A stretch of DNA of 64,000 nucleotides from Cereibacter sphaeroides (GTDB taxonomy: Bacteria; Pseudomonadota; Alphaproteobacteria; Rhodobacterales; Rhodobacteraceae), in contig QFQS01000006.1 of NCBI GenBank assembly GCA_003243455.1, positions 95,079-159,078 of the forward strand. Direction: 5' to 3'. Positions 24,642 through 33,234 of this stretch are shown here, one piece after another. Both the position numbers and the translations under genes were made by a program. Every line of letters starts with the position of its first letter. Position 1 is the stretch's first letter. The notes under the pieces were generated by a model that did not search any database, had not been told where the DNA came from, and worked only from the letters and a program-made list of their open reading frames with translations.

Positions 24642-25928
24642 TCAGGCAGCGATCTCGGTCAGGATTGACGGCTCGCGCCGGGCCGGACAGGCCGCGCGCG
24701 GGCAGATGCGGCAGGTCGTGCCAATGGGCAGCGCCTCGCCCGCCCCGCCCTCGTCCGGCAGGATCAGCATCGCGGCCTCTGCCATTGGCGCGGACTGGAA
24801 CCCCAGCGGCACATGCGGCTGGCAATAAGCCAGCGCCCGGAACCGCCGCGGCCCCCCGCCCCATATCTCGACCCGGGCCGAGATCGCACTCATCGGCCGC
24901 TGAAGCGCGGCGTACAGCGGCCACAGCGGACAGGCCGCCCCAAAGCGTGGCAAGGCGAACCCTTCTATGGGCCGCCGGAATGTCACCGTCCCCGAGGCAT
25001 CGCAGATCACCACGCCCCAACCCGCCCCCGGCACCAGCGCCAGCCTGCGGAACACGGCGATCACGCCTGCCCCAAACTCCTGCGCCAGCCGCAGCGGGTC
25101 CGGCACGTCGTCCGCAACCGCCGCCACCAGCGCCGCCATCGGCACCGCCTCTGCATCCCGCGCCGCCTGCCCGATCCAGCCCCGCGCCATCTCGCGCGCC
25201 GCACCAGAGGCCAGCGTTCCCGCCTCGGCCAGAAGGTCCGACGCCGCGCCCCGCTCCAACTCGGGCAAGGCCCAGCCCCGCGCCTCCAGCCAGCTTTCCA
25301 GTTCTTCCTGCGGCCCGGCGATCCCCGGTTCCTCTGCCGTTCCACCCGCATCCAGATAGGCCACCAGCGCCTCGGCCCCCACTGCCAGCCGCTCGGCATC
25401 GTCATGCAGGTTGGCATGGAACCGCGCCCGCCACTCCGGTTCGATCTCTTCGCCATCCGCCAGGATCGCCGCCGTGGACCGCACGGCACTCACAACCGAA
25501 AGCAGCTCATGCAGCGCCGCCGACAGATGCGGGTCCTGCGTCATCCGGTCCGACATGACCGCAACCGACCGCTCCAGCCGCCCCAGACGCCGGTGCTGCG
25601 CCGCCAGCAACTCGGCCCAGCCCGGATAGCGCGCGACGAAATCCTCGATCCGCCCGACCTCGGGCGGCACCCCGCCCGCGCCCGCCGCCGCATCGCGCAA
25701 ATCCGCCGCCAGCGCCCCCTCTGCCCCCTGCGACAGCGCCTCGGGATCGACGCTCAGCACTTCGGCCAGCCGCGCCAGCACGTCATCGCCGATCCGCCGC
25801 CGGTTATGCTCGATCAGGTTGAGGTAAGAGGCCGAAATCCCCGCCGCGCGCGCCACCTCCGCCTGCCGCAACCCCAGCAGGGCGCGCCGCTCGCGCAAGC
25901 GGCTTCCGGTCAGTGCGGCTACAACCAT
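24642..25928 (-). CDS. XRE-family regulator of the short-chain acyl-CoA-responsive (ScfR/DUF2083) type
   Basis: The product has 428 residues. An HTH_XRE domain is at about 8-65 (LRERRALLGLRQAEVARAA then ISASYLNLIEHNRR). The C-terminal DUF2083 region (about 270-428) ends in a cysteine cluster CRICPRAACPARRE. In RamB/PrpR relatives this region binds acyl-CoA and, in mycobacterial PrpR, an Fe-S cluster. Such regulators control acetate, propionate or glyoxylate-type metabolism. It lies downstream of nothing on its strand within 200 bases and next to the SLC5-kinase operon, which also fits sensing of small carbon compounds. Confidence 0.85.
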   Translation of the reverse strand: MVVAALTGSRLRERRALLGLRQAEVARAAGISASYLNLIEHNRRRIGDDVLARLAEVLSVDPEALSQGAEGALAADLRDAAAGAGGVPPEVGRIEDFVARYPGWAELLAAQHRRLGRLERSVAVMSDRMTQDPHLSAALHELLSVVSAVRSTAAILADGEEIEPEWRARFHANLHDDAERLAVGAEALVAYLDAGGTAEEPGIAGPQEELESWLEARGWALPELERGAASDLLAEAGTLASGAAREMARGWIGQAARDAEAVPMAALVAAVADDVPDPLRLAQEFGAGVIAVFRRLALVPGAGWGVVICDASGTVTFRRPIEGFALPRFGAACPLWPLYAALQRPMSAISARVEIWGGGPRRFRALAYCQPHVPLGFQSAPMAEAAMLILPDEGGAGEALPIGTTCRICPRAACPARREPSILTEIAA

Positions 25929-26000
25929 GGCGACAACCCTATGACGACCAATAAAATTTACACGGCCAGGGGCTTTTTACAATCCCTGGAAAACCCCCAA

Positions 26001-26046
26001 TCTCCTGTTTCCAAATATCCTCGGGGGTGGGGTCTGGGGAGGGGGC
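26001..26046 (-). repeat. Dispersed 3'-end repeat family 1, copy B
   Basis: Two blocks are identical to copy C: CAAATATCCTCGGGGGT and, across the hairpin, GGGGGCAGACAGCCCCC. The purine-rich tail (CAGGAG on the minus strand) corresponds to CAGAAG in copy A. Confidence 0.6.
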
Positions 26047-26064
26047 AGACAGCCCCCTCCCCAG
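26001..26064 (-). terminator. Terminator hairpin and repeat family 1, copy B
   Basis: A perfect 13-bp stem (26034-26046 with 26052-26064) has an AGACA loop. Read on the minus strand it is followed by ACCCCCGAGGATATTTGG, the repeat element. It lies 75 bases past the stop of the NMT1-type binding-protein gene and would end that operon. The 17 bases CAAATATCCTCGGGGGT (plus strand, 26012-26028) are identical in copy C. Confidence 0.7.
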
Positions 26065-26138
26065 CCTCTCCGCAAATCAGCGCAAATAAAAAGGGCGCGC
26101 CGACAACGACGCGCCCCCCTATCCACGTAAAAGCCGCC

Positions 26139-27122
26139 TTATTTCAGCGCCTTGTCCGTCACCACGCTGGTCCAGGCCCCTTCCGGTGCCTTGGAAATCA
26201 CCGGGTCCGATCCGCCCGCCAGCAGGATCTTCACCGTCCGATCGGCATCAGCCACATCCAGCGCACCATTGGACCCTGCGGTCAGCTTGGCGATCTCGCC
26301 CATCATGCGCTTCTGGTGCTGCTCGGTCTGCGCGCCGGTCTCGTCGTTTTCCAGCACGATCATCGCAGCCTCGTCGGGGTTCTCCTCGGCCCATTTCCAG
26401 CCCTTCATGCTGGCACGGACAAAGCGCACCATCTTATCCTCGAACGCCGGGTCTTTCAGCTTGTCCTCAAGCACATACAGCCCGTCCTCCAGCGTCGCCA
26501 CGCCTTCGTCCTCATACTTGAAGGTCACGAGTTGCTCGGGCGTGATGCCGGCGTCGATGACCTGCCAGTATTCGTTGTAGGTCATGGTCGAAATGCAGGC
26601 GGCCTGTTTCTGCAGCAGCGGATCGACGTTGAAGCCCTGCTTCAGCACCGTCACGCCATTCGCGCTGCCGTCGGTCGGGATGCCCAAAGTCGCCATCCAG
26701 CTCAGGAACGGATACTCGTTGCCGCCGAACCAGACGCCCAGCGTATGGCCCGGAAACTCCTTGGGAGTGGTCACGCCGCTGTCCTTCATGCAGGTCAGCA
26801 TCATGCCCGACGATTTGAACGGCTGCGCGATGTTCACCAGCGGCAGGCCCTTCTCCCGCGCGGCCAAAGCCGAAGGCATCCAGTCGATCACCACATCCGC
26901 CCCGCCACCGGCGACAACCTGCGTCGGCGCCACGTCCGGCCCACCCGGCTTGATGGTGACATTCAGGTTCTCTTCCTCGTAGAACCCCTTGTCCTTGGCC
27001 ACGAAATAGCCCGCGAACTGGGCCTGCGTGACCCATTTCAGTTGCAGCGTCACATCGTCCGCCGCCCAGGCGCCGCTGGCGGAGAACGCCGCCAGAGCCG
27101 CCACTGTTACCAGCTTCCTCAT
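26139..27122 (-). CDS. ABC transporter substrate-binding protein, NMT1/THI5-like
   Basis: The product has 327 residues with a Sec signal peptide of about 20 residues (cleavage after AWA). The mature start VTLQLKWVTQAQFAGYFVAKDKGFYEEE is diagnostic, in shorter pieces, of the NMT1/THI5-like superfamily: LQLKWVTQAQFAGYF then the GFY..E motif. Members bind hydroxymethylpyrimidine, riboflavin precursors, pyrimidines or taurine-like ligands. It is the last gene of an ABC importer operon (ATPase, two permeases, binding protein) that neighbours dihydropyrimidinase and amidohydrolase genes. Uptake of uracil, thymine or a related base is the best contextual guess; HMP transport is an alternative. Confidence 0.85.
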   Translation of the reverse strand: MRKLVTVAALAAFSASGAWAADDVTLQLKWVTQAQFAGYFVAKDKGFYEEENLNVTIKPGGPDVAPTQVVAGGGADVVIDWMPSALAAREKGLPLVNIAQPFKSSGMMLTCMKDSGVTTPKEFPGHTLGVWFGGNEYPFLSWMATLGIPTDGSANGVTVLKQGFNVDPLLQKQAACISTMTYNEYWQVIDAGITPEQLVTFKYEDEGVATLEDGLYVLEDKLKDPAFEDKMVRFVRASMKGWKWAEENPDEAAMIVLENDETGAQTEQHQKRMMGEIAKLTAGSNGALDVADADRTVKILLAGGSDPVISKAPEGAWTSVVTDKALK

Positions 27123-27172
27123 TTCCGATACCTCCGTGTTGCCGCCCCTTTTCGCGGGCGTTGTTAATCGTC

Positions 27173-28018
27173 TCAGACCCGTTGCGAGGGGTGCCAGAAT
27201 GTCACCCGCCGCTCGATCAGCGCGATCAGCCCATAGAAGGCCGAACCTGCCAATGCCGCAACCGCAATTTCCGCCCAGACAAGGTCAAGGTCCAGACTGC
27301 CGACAGCCGCCGATATGCGGAACCCCATCCCGCGTGTCGGGCTGCCGAAAAACTCGGCAACGATGGCCCCGATCAGCGCCAGCGTGGTGGCGATCTTCAA
27401 GCCGTTGAAGATAAACGGCATGGCCGCTGGCAGGCGCAGCTTCCACAAGGCCTGCCAGTAACTCGCCCCCCAGGTCGCCATCAGGTCGCGCTGCATCCGC
27501 TCGGATGCCGCCAGCCCCGCGACCGTGTTCACCAGAACCGGGAAGAACACCATGACGACAACGACTGCCGCCTTGGAATGCCAGTCGAACCCGAACCACA
27601 TCACCAGAATCGGCGCGATACCGACGACCGGCAGCGCGGCCACGAAATTGCCCACCGGCAAAAGGCCCCGTTTCAGGAAACCCGACCGGTCGATCAGGAC
27701 CGCCACGACAATCGCAGCAACACAGCCGATGACATAACCGGACAGCGCGCCCTTCACGAAGGTCTGGACAAAATCGCTCCAGAGTAGCGACGTGTTATTC
27801 GCGATAGCCGCACCGATGGCCGTCGGCGGTGGCAGGATGACGCGCGGCACATTCAGCCCACGCACCACGCCCTCCCAGACGACCAGCAGCGTCGCGCCGA
27901 AAATCGCCGGAACCAACAAGCGCCCCGCACGATGCTTCATCAGGCCCGATGCTGCCAGCCGGATGTTCAGCGCCCATGCCGCCGCCCAGAAGACCAGACT
28001 GCCAAGCACCCATGTCAT
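27173..28018 (-). CDS. ABC transporter permease (NMT1-type importer), second permease
   Basis: The product has 281 residues with about six to seven hydrophobic segments. The EAA-type loop TWGASYWQALWKLRLPAAMP lies at about residues 190-210, typical of SsuC/TauC/ThiX permeases. It overlaps the upstream permease gene by 4 bases (ATGA). The N-terminus (MTWVLGSLVFWAAAWALN) adds an extra helix. It works with the ATPase at 28968 and the binding protein at 26139. Confidence 0.86.
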   Translation of the reverse strand: MTWVLGSLVFWAAAWALNIRLAASGLMKHRAGRLLVPAIFGATLLVVWEGVVRGLNVPRVILPPPTAIGAAIANNTSLLWSDFVQTFVKGALSGYVIGCVAAIVVAVLIDRSGFLKRGLLPVGNFVAALPVVGIAPILVMWFGFDWHSKAAVVVVMVFFPVLVNTVAGLAASERMQRDLMATWGASYWQALWKLRLPAAMPFIFNGLKIATTLALIGAIVAEFFGSPTRGMGFRISAAVGSLDLDLVWAEIAVAALAGSAFYGLIALIERRVTFWHPSQRV

Positions 28019-28878
28019 GGCCTGATCCCCATGCGGTGCAGAACTATCCGCTCGATCAGCCCGATGATCGCCACCAGCGCCGCCGCCACTATGGCCGCCA
28101 TGAACAGCGCGGCCCAGATCTGCACCGTCTGCCCGTAGTAGCTGCCCGTCAGCAGCCGCGCGCCAAGTCCCGCGACCGCTCCGGTCGGCAATTCACCCAC
28201 GATTGCCCCCACCAGCGAAGCGGCTACACCCACCTTCAGCGAGGCGAAGAGGTAAGGCATCGAGGCTGGTAGCCTCAACTTCCACAACGTTTGACCGGCG
28301 CTGGCATTATAGGTGCGCAGCAGGTCCAGTTGCATCCCGTCCGGCGACCGCAAGCCTTTCACCATGCCCACGACGACCGGGAAAAAACTCAGATAGGCAC
28401 TGATGATCGACTTCGGGATCAACCCGGTTAGCCCCACCGAGGCCAGCACCACGATCACCATCGGCGCGATGGCGAGAATCGGGATGGTCTGACTGGCAAT
28501 GGCCCAGGGCATCACGCTCAGGTCCATGGCCCGGTTGTGCACGATCCCGACCGCCAGCGCGATACCAAGACCGGTGCCGATGGCAAAGCCCAGCAGCGTC
28601 GCCGACAGCGTGACCCAGGCGTGATAGACGAGGCTCCGCTTCGAGGTGACGGCCTGCCCCGTCACACCCTGCCACAGCGCCTCGGCCACCTGATGCGGCG
28701 CGGGCAGAACCGGTCGCTCCTGGTTCATCGTCTGCGGCACAAGCTGGCTGAAACTGACCGTCTGGTTGGCCCGCGCCGCCTGATCGCGGACCCATGGCGC
28801 GTTCATCCATATCGTCGCGCCATACCAGAGCGCCACGATGACCAGAAGCACGGTCAGGACCGGCACGACGCGGTTCAT
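28015..28878 (-). CDS. ABC transporter permease (NMT1-type importer), first permease
   Basis: About 287 residues from the ATG at 28878, which has AAGGA upstream; an earlier start at 28947 is open and would add 23 charged residues. Six helices and the EAA loop TYNASAGQTLWKLRLPASMP (about 205-224) match the SsuC/ThiX permease family. A conserved periplasmic stretch with PAPHQVAEALWQ precedes the helical core. It is followed by a second permease with 4-base overlap, so the membrane unit is a heterodimer. Confidence 0.84.
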   Translation of the reverse strand: MNRVVPVLTVLLVIVALWYGATIWMNAPWVRDQAARANQTVSFSQLVPQTMNQERPVLPAPHQVAEALWQGVTGQAVTSKRSLVYHAWVTLSATLLGFAIGTGLGIALAVGIVHNRAMDLSVMPWAIASQTIPILAIAPMVIVVLASVGLTGLIPKSIISAYLSFFPVVVGMVKGLRSPDGMQLDLLRTYNASAGQTLWKLRLPASMPYLFASLKVGVAASLVGAIVGELPTGAVAGLGARLLTGSYYGQTVQIWAALFMAAIVAAALVAIIGLIERIVLHRMGIRP

Positions 28879-28967
28879 GCGCAGGTCCTTGCCACGCTCA
28901 AGCCGGAACTCCCGACCGAAACGGTCTACATACCGAAGCCATACCAAAGCCAGACAGTTTCCAGCCC

Positions 28968-29765
28968 CTATACTTCATAGGAATGCCCCGCCCGCAGGCC
29001 ATCCCGCACCCGGCGAGAGATTTCCAGGAACTCCGGCGTATCGCGAATGTCGAGCGGCCGTTCCTTCGGCAAAGGGCTGTCGATCACATCGGTGATGCGC
29101 CCGGGACGAGGCGACATCACAACGATCTTGGTCGACAGATAAACCGCCTCGGGGATCGAATGGGTGACGAACCCGATGGTCTTTCCGGTCGAGGCCCAAA
29201 GCTTCAGCAACTCGCCATTCAGGTGATCGCGCACGATCTCGTCCAACGCGCCAAAGGGTTCATCCATAAGCAGAATATCGGCATCGAAGGCCAGGGCGCG
29301 CGCAATGCTGGCGCGCTGCTGCATACCCCCCGACAACTGCCACGGATATTTGCCCCCGAACCCCGCCAGATCGACCAGTTCCAGCACCCGCTTGACCCGC
29401 GCTTCTTGCTCGTCCCGAGAAAACCCCATGATTTCAAGCGGAAGCCTGATGTTCCCCGCAATCGTCCGCCAAGGATAAAGCCCCGCCGCCTGAAACACAT
29501 AGCCATAGGCCCGCTTCCGCCGCGCCTCATCTGGGCTCATCCCGTTGACGGTCAGCGTCCCCTCGGTCGGGCTTTCCAGCGCGGCGATGGCTCGCAGGAA
29601 CGTGGTCTTGCCGCAGCCAGAAGGCCCGATGAAACTGACAAAATCCCCATGTTTGATTGTCAGCGAGACATCCTTCAGCGCGTGAACCGGCCCATCATTT
29701 GTGGTGAAGGTAAGCGAAAGATCGCGCGCCTCGATTACCGGGGAACTGACCTGCGTATCCTTCAT
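28968..29765 (-). CDS. ABC transporter ATP-binding protein (NMT1-type importer)
   Basis: The product has 265 residues. Walker A is GPSGCGKTTFLR (about residue 43), Q-loop VFQAAGLYPW, signature LSGGMQQRASIARAL (about 142) and Walker B LLMDEPFGALDE (about 166), in the SsuB/TauB/ThiZ class. It is the first gene of the four-gene importer operon. It is divergent from the cupin gene at 29819 with only 53 bases between the starts, so the two promoters must overlap. Confidence 0.9.
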   Translation of the reverse strand: MKDTQVSSPVIEARDLSLTFTTNDGPVHALKDVSLTIKHGDFVSFIGPSGCGKTTFLRAIAALESPTEGTLTVNGMSPDEARRKRAYGYVFQAAGLYPWRTIAGNIRLPLEIMGFSRDEQEARVKRVLELVDLAGFGGKYPWQLSGGMQQRASIARALAFDADILLMDEPFGALDEIVRDHLNGELLKLWASTGKTIGFVTHSIPEAVYLSTKIVVMSPRPGRITDVIDSPLPKERPLDIRDTPEFLEISRRVRDGLRAGHSYEV

Positions 29766-29818
29766 TGTGGCCCCATGGCAGGATGGTGGAATTGCACGGC
29801 TTCACAAGGAAATTCACG

Positions 29819-30217
29819 ATGAAAGATTGCCGAAAAATCCGCCCGACTAGTCTTTTCGCCGGAAAGCAAGGGTTCACCTACAACGAAGGTATCTCTTTGG
29901 AATCCTCGGGTTCCGAGCATATCTGCATGCATCTTCTCACCATACCGCCGGGCGGGCGGGCCAAGGCGCACAAGCACGCCACCCATGAAACCGCCATCTA
30001 TATGATCAGCGGAGAGACCACCATGTTCTGGGGCGATCGGCTGCAGAACCGGATGGATACTGTGGCGGGCGATCTCATCTACATCCCCGCCGACATGCCC
30101 CATCTGCCGCTCAACCTCTCCGCCAATCCCGCGACTGCCGTCATCGCCCGCACCGACCCGCATGAGCAGGAAAGCGTCGTCCTGATGCCCGAACTTGAGG
30201 CGCTTGTGTCGCACTGA
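29819..30217 (+). CDS. Cupin domain protein
   Basis: The ATG at 29819 is preceded by AAGGA; an upstream in-frame start at 29765 would run into the divergent gene's start. The product has 132 residues and a single cupin barrel: HKHATHETAIYMISGE provides the two His and Glu metal ligands (about 55-70), and DLIYIPADMPHLPLN the last His. Small cupins in such clusters can be enzymes or ligand-binding accessory proteins. Its stop is 2 bases from the stop of the convergent dihydropyrimidinase gene, so a link to pyrimidine catabolism is plausible but unproven. Confidence 0.8.
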   Translation: MKDCRKIRPTSLFAGKQGFTYNEGISLESSGSEHICMHLLTIPPGGRAKAHKHATHETAIYMISGETTMFWGDRLQNRMDTVAGDLIYIPADMPHLPLNLSANPATAVIARTDPHEQESVVLMPELEALVSH

Positions 30218-30219
30218 CA

Positions 30220-31671
30220 CTAAACCCCGCTCGCCGGAATACCCGTGCGCACCACCGGCCTCGGGGCCGTCAGGTCCTTCCACGCCGTCAGCGCCCGGTT
30301 CACCGCAGGACGCGGTTCGCGGGCGACGAATTGGCCATGGCCTTCCTTGGTCCGCAACTCGCCGTCGTGCACTGCCACCTTGCCGCGCGTCAGTGTGAAG
30401 CGCGGCAAACCCGTCACCTCCTTGCCCTCGAAGACGTTGTAGTCGATGGCCGAGGCCTGCGTGGCTGCCGTGATCGTTTTCGACTTCTCGGGATCCCAGA
30501 CCACCAGATCGGCGTCCGCGCCCACCAGAACCGCGCCCTTTTTCGGATAGCAGTTCAATATCTTGGCGATATTTGTTGAAGTGACTGCCACGAATTCGTT
30601 CGGCGTCAGCCGCCCGGTGCGGACGCCATGGGTCCAGAGCATTGGCATCCGATCCTCAAGGCCTCCGGTGCCGTTCGGGATCTTCGTGAAATCGCCGACT
30701 CCAAACCGCTTCTGTTCGGTGGTGAAGGCGCAATGGTCGGTCGCGACGCAGGACAGCGAGCCGGACTGCAACCCAGCCCATAGGCTATCCTGATGTTTCT
30801 TGTCGCGAAACGGTGGGCTCATCACCCGACGCGCGGCATGGTCCCAGTCGGGGTTGGCATATTCGCTTTCTTCCAGCGTCAGGTGCTGGATCAACGGTTC
30901 CCCCCAGACCCGCTTGCCCTGCTGGCGCGCCCGCCGGATTGCCTCATGCGCCTCTTCGCAAGAGGTGTGGACCACATACAGCGGCACCCCCGCCATGTCC
31001 GCGATCATGATGGCGCGGTTTGTCGCCTCTCCTTCGACCTGCGGGGGGCGGGAATAGGCATGCGCCTCCGGTCCCGTGTTCCCCTCCGCCATCAGGCGCG
31101 CCTGCAACTCGGCCACGACATCGCCGTTCTCGGCATGGACCAGAGCCACACCGCCCAGCTCGCCGACCCGGCGGAACGAGGCATACATCTCATCATCATT
31201 GACCATGAGCGCGCCCTTGTAGGCCATGAAGTGCTTGAAAGAGGTGATGCCAGCCTTGACCGACTCCTCCATTCCGTCCCAGACGTCCTGCCCCCACCAG
31301 GTGATCGCCATGTGATAGGAGTAATCACAGGCGGCCCGGCCCGACTTGTTGTGCCAGGTCTTGGCGGCGTCCATCAGGCCCTGTCCCTGCCCCGGCAGGA
31401 TGAAGTCCACCACCATCGTCGTCCCACCCGCCAACGCGGCCCTTGTGCCGCTGGCGAAGTCATCCGCTGAATAGGTGCCCATAAAAGGCATCTCCAGATG
31501 GGTATGCGGGTCGATCCCGCCCGGCATCACGTAACAGCCGGTCGCATCCAGAACCTCGGTGCCCACAAGGTTGTCACCAATGTGTATGATCACGCCCCGC
31601 TCGATCAGTACATCTGCCTTGTAGGTCAGATCGGCGGTGACGATCGTGCCGTTCTTGATGACTGTGCTCAT
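30220..31671 (-). CDS. hydA: Dihydropyrimidinase
   Basis: The product has 483 residues, standard for the family. The amidohydrolase metal site is visible: GGIDPHTHLEMPF (HxH, about 57-61), the carboxylated Lys in FKHFMAYKG (about 150), His in LVHAENGD (about 183) and VVHTSCEEAH (about 239), and Asp in CVATDHCAF (about 315). It opens dihydrouracil or dihydrothymine to N-carbamoyl-beta-amino acids, step two of the reductive pathway. Its upstream gap to the amidohydrolase gene contains hairpin copy C. The ribosome binding site GGAG lies just beyond the repeat tail. Confidence 0.94.
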   Translation of the reverse strand: MSTVIKNGTIVTADLTYKADVLIERGVIIHIGDNLVGTEVLDATGCYVMPGGIDPHTHLEMPFMGTYSADDFASGTRAALAGGTTMVVDFILPGQGQGLMDAAKTWHNKSGRAACDYSYHMAITWWGQDVWDGMEESVKAGITSFKHFMAYKGALMVNDDEMYASFRRVGELGGVALVHAENGDVVAELQARLMAEGNTGPEAHAYSRPPQVEGEATNRAIMIADMAGVPLYVVHTSCEEAHEAIRRARQQGKRVWGEPLIQHLTLEESEYANPDWDHAARRVMSPPFRDKKHQDSLWAGLQSGSLSCVATDHCAFTTEQKRFGVGDFTKIPNGTGGLEDRMPMLWTHGVRTGRLTPNEFVAVTSTNIAKILNCYPKKGAVLVGADADLVVWDPEKSKTITAATQASAIDYNVFEGKEVTGLPRFTLTRGKVAVHDGELRTKEGHGQFVAREPRPAVNRALTAWKDLTAPRPVVRTGIPASGV

Positions 31672-31689
31672 GACCGGGTCTCCATCCCT

Positions 31690-31738
31690 TCTTCCGTTCT
31701 CAAATATCCTCGGGGGTCCGGGGGCAGACAGCCCCCGG
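31690..31738 (-). repeat. Dispersed 3'-end repeat family 1, copy C, with hairpin
   Basis: An 8-bp stem (31718-31725 with 31731-31738) with AGACA loop is followed on the minus strand by the GAGGATATTTGAGAACGGAAG element. It sits between the amidohydrolase stop (31755) and the dihydropyrimidinase start (31671). It can weaken read-through between the two pathway genes. CAAATATCCTCGGGGGT at 31701-31717 is identical to copy B. Confidence 0.65.
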
Positions 31739-31754
31739 CGCTATCCCCAAGGCG

Positions 31755-33017
31755 CTATCCGACCACTTCCGCCGTCTGCAGCACCGCGTGGAACAGCACA
31801 TCCGTTCCCGCTGCCGCCCATTCCGGGCTGATCTCTTCCGCCTCGTTGTGGCTCAGCCCTCCCACGCAAGGACACATGATCATCGTCGTCGGCGCCACGC
31901 GGTTGATCCAGCAGGCGTCGTGCCCGGCGCCCGAGACGATGTCCATGTGGCTGTAGCCCAGCTTCTCGGCGCCACCGCGCACCACTTTCACCAGCTTCGG
32001 ATCAAAGGTGACGGGGTCGAAATGCCCCACCGGCTCGATAGAGATGCCCAGACCCAGTTCGGCGGCAATGGCGTGGGCCGCACGTTCCACCTCTCCGCGC
32101 ATCAGGTCCAGCTTGGCCTGCTCGGGCGAACGGATATCGACCGTGAACACTACCTTGCCCGGGATTACGTTGCGCGAGTTCGGGTGGACAAAGACCTGGC
32201 CCACGGCGCCGACGGCATTTGGCTGATGGCTCATTGCGATGCGATGTACGGCCTCGGTAATCCGCGCCATGCCAAGGCCCGCGTTGACCCGCATCGCCAT
32301 GGGGGTCGAACCGGTATGGGCGTCCTTGCCGGTCAGCGTAATCTCCAGCCACCATAGGCCCTGGCCATGGGTGACGACTCCGATCTCTTTCCCCTCGGCT
32401 TCAAGGATCGGCCCCTGTTCAATGTGCAGCTCAAACATGGCATGCATCTTGCGCGCGCCGACCTTTTCGTCGCCCACCCAGCCGATGCGCTTCAACTCAT
32501 CGCCGAAAACTTTCCCCTCGGGGTCGGTGCGGCCATAGGCATAGTCCTGCGTGTGAATGCCTGCAAAGACGCCCGATGCGAGCATCGCGGGGGCGAAACG
32601 CGCGCCCTCCTCGTTCGTCCAGTTCGTCACAACGATCGGGTGCTTTGTCTTGATGCCAAGATCGTTCATCGAACGGATGACTTCCAGCGCGCCCAGAACC
32701 CCAAGCACGCCATCGAACTTGCCACCGGTGGGCTGGGTGTCCAGGTGCGATCCCATGTATACCGGCAGCGCCTTGGGATCCTCGCCCGCCCGGGTCGCGA
32801 ACATGGTGCCCATCGTATCGACGCCCATGGTCATACCCGCAGATTCACACCACGACTTGAACAGCGCACGGCCTTCGGCATCGGAATCGGTCAGCGTCTG
32901 GCGGTTGTTGCCCCCGGCCACGCCCGGACCGATCTTTGCCATCTGCATCAGACTGTCCCAAAGCCGTGCACCGTCGATGCGCAGGTTGGCCCCTGCTCCG
33001 ACCTCATCTGCCGCCAC
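31755..33017 (-). CDS. N-carbamoyl-beta-alanine amidohydrolase (beta-ureidopropionase), M20-type
   Basis: About 420 residues from a GTG at 33017, which has AGGGGG at good spacing; GTGs at 33026 and 33035 are also open. It is a Zn-dependent M20/M28-fold amidase: the metal ligands appear in YMGSHLDTQPTGGKFDG, NWTNEEGARF and MFELHIEQGP, and the C-terminal His in GGLSHNEAE. It releases beta-alanine (or beta-aminoisobutyrate), CO2 and ammonia, step three of the reductive pathway. A RutR-type palindrome lies about 50 bases upstream. L-carbamoylase or allantoate amidohydrolase activity is the alternative, but context favours this call. Confidence 0.9.
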   Translation of the reverse strand: MAADEVGAGANLRIDGARLWDSLMQMAKIGPGVAGGNNRQTLTDSDAEGRALFKSWCESAGMTMGVDTMGTMFATRAGEDPKALPVYMGSHLDTQPTGGKFDGVLGVLGALEVIRSMNDLGIKTKHPIVVTNWTNEEGARFAPAMLASGVFAGIHTQDYAYGRTDPEGKVFGDELKRIGWVGDEKVGARKMHAMFELHIEQGPILEAEGKEIGVVTHGQGLWWLEITLTGKDAHTGSTPMAMRVNAGLGMARITEAVHRIAMSHQPNAVGAVGQVFVHPNSRNVIPGKVVFTVDIRSPEQAKLDLMRGEVERAAHAIAAELGLGISIEPVGHFDPVTFDPKLVKVVRGGAEKLGYSHMDIVSGAGHDACWINRVAPTTMIMCPCVGGLSHNEAEEISPEWAAAGTDVLFHAVLQTAEVVG

Positions 33018-33068
33018 CGCTATCACCCCCTGCACTTCTGGGGTCTTGCTGGCCCCTGGACGTCTTTT

Positions 33069-33084
33069 CTGACCATTCGGTCAA
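33069..33084 (-). promoter_or_regulatory. RutR-type operator upstream of the amidohydrolase gene
   Basis: On the minus strand the site reads TTGACCGAATGGTCAG, close to the E. coli RutR consensus TTGACCAnnTGGTCAA. It is 15/16 identical to the site at 38414-38429. It is 52 bases upstream of the chosen start, so it lies in the expected promoter region. Confidence 0.75.
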
Positions 33085-33234
33085 ACCGAACGCATCACAT
33101 GGCAATCAAGGGGTCAACGCAAATCTGGCGCGCGCACGACGCGCACTTCGGCATACGCTCATTCTTCGGGCAGCGGCTTTCCCGAACCGCCGCTCTCTGT
33201 TACCGGTGACCGGGACGCCTGCCGAGGAGCAACC

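Noticed and set aside
27122..27172. A CTGAGA string upstream of the NMT1-type gene suggesting a TPP riboswitch
   Set aside because: The gap is only 50 bases and the other conserved TPP riboswitch segments are absent; the match is chance.
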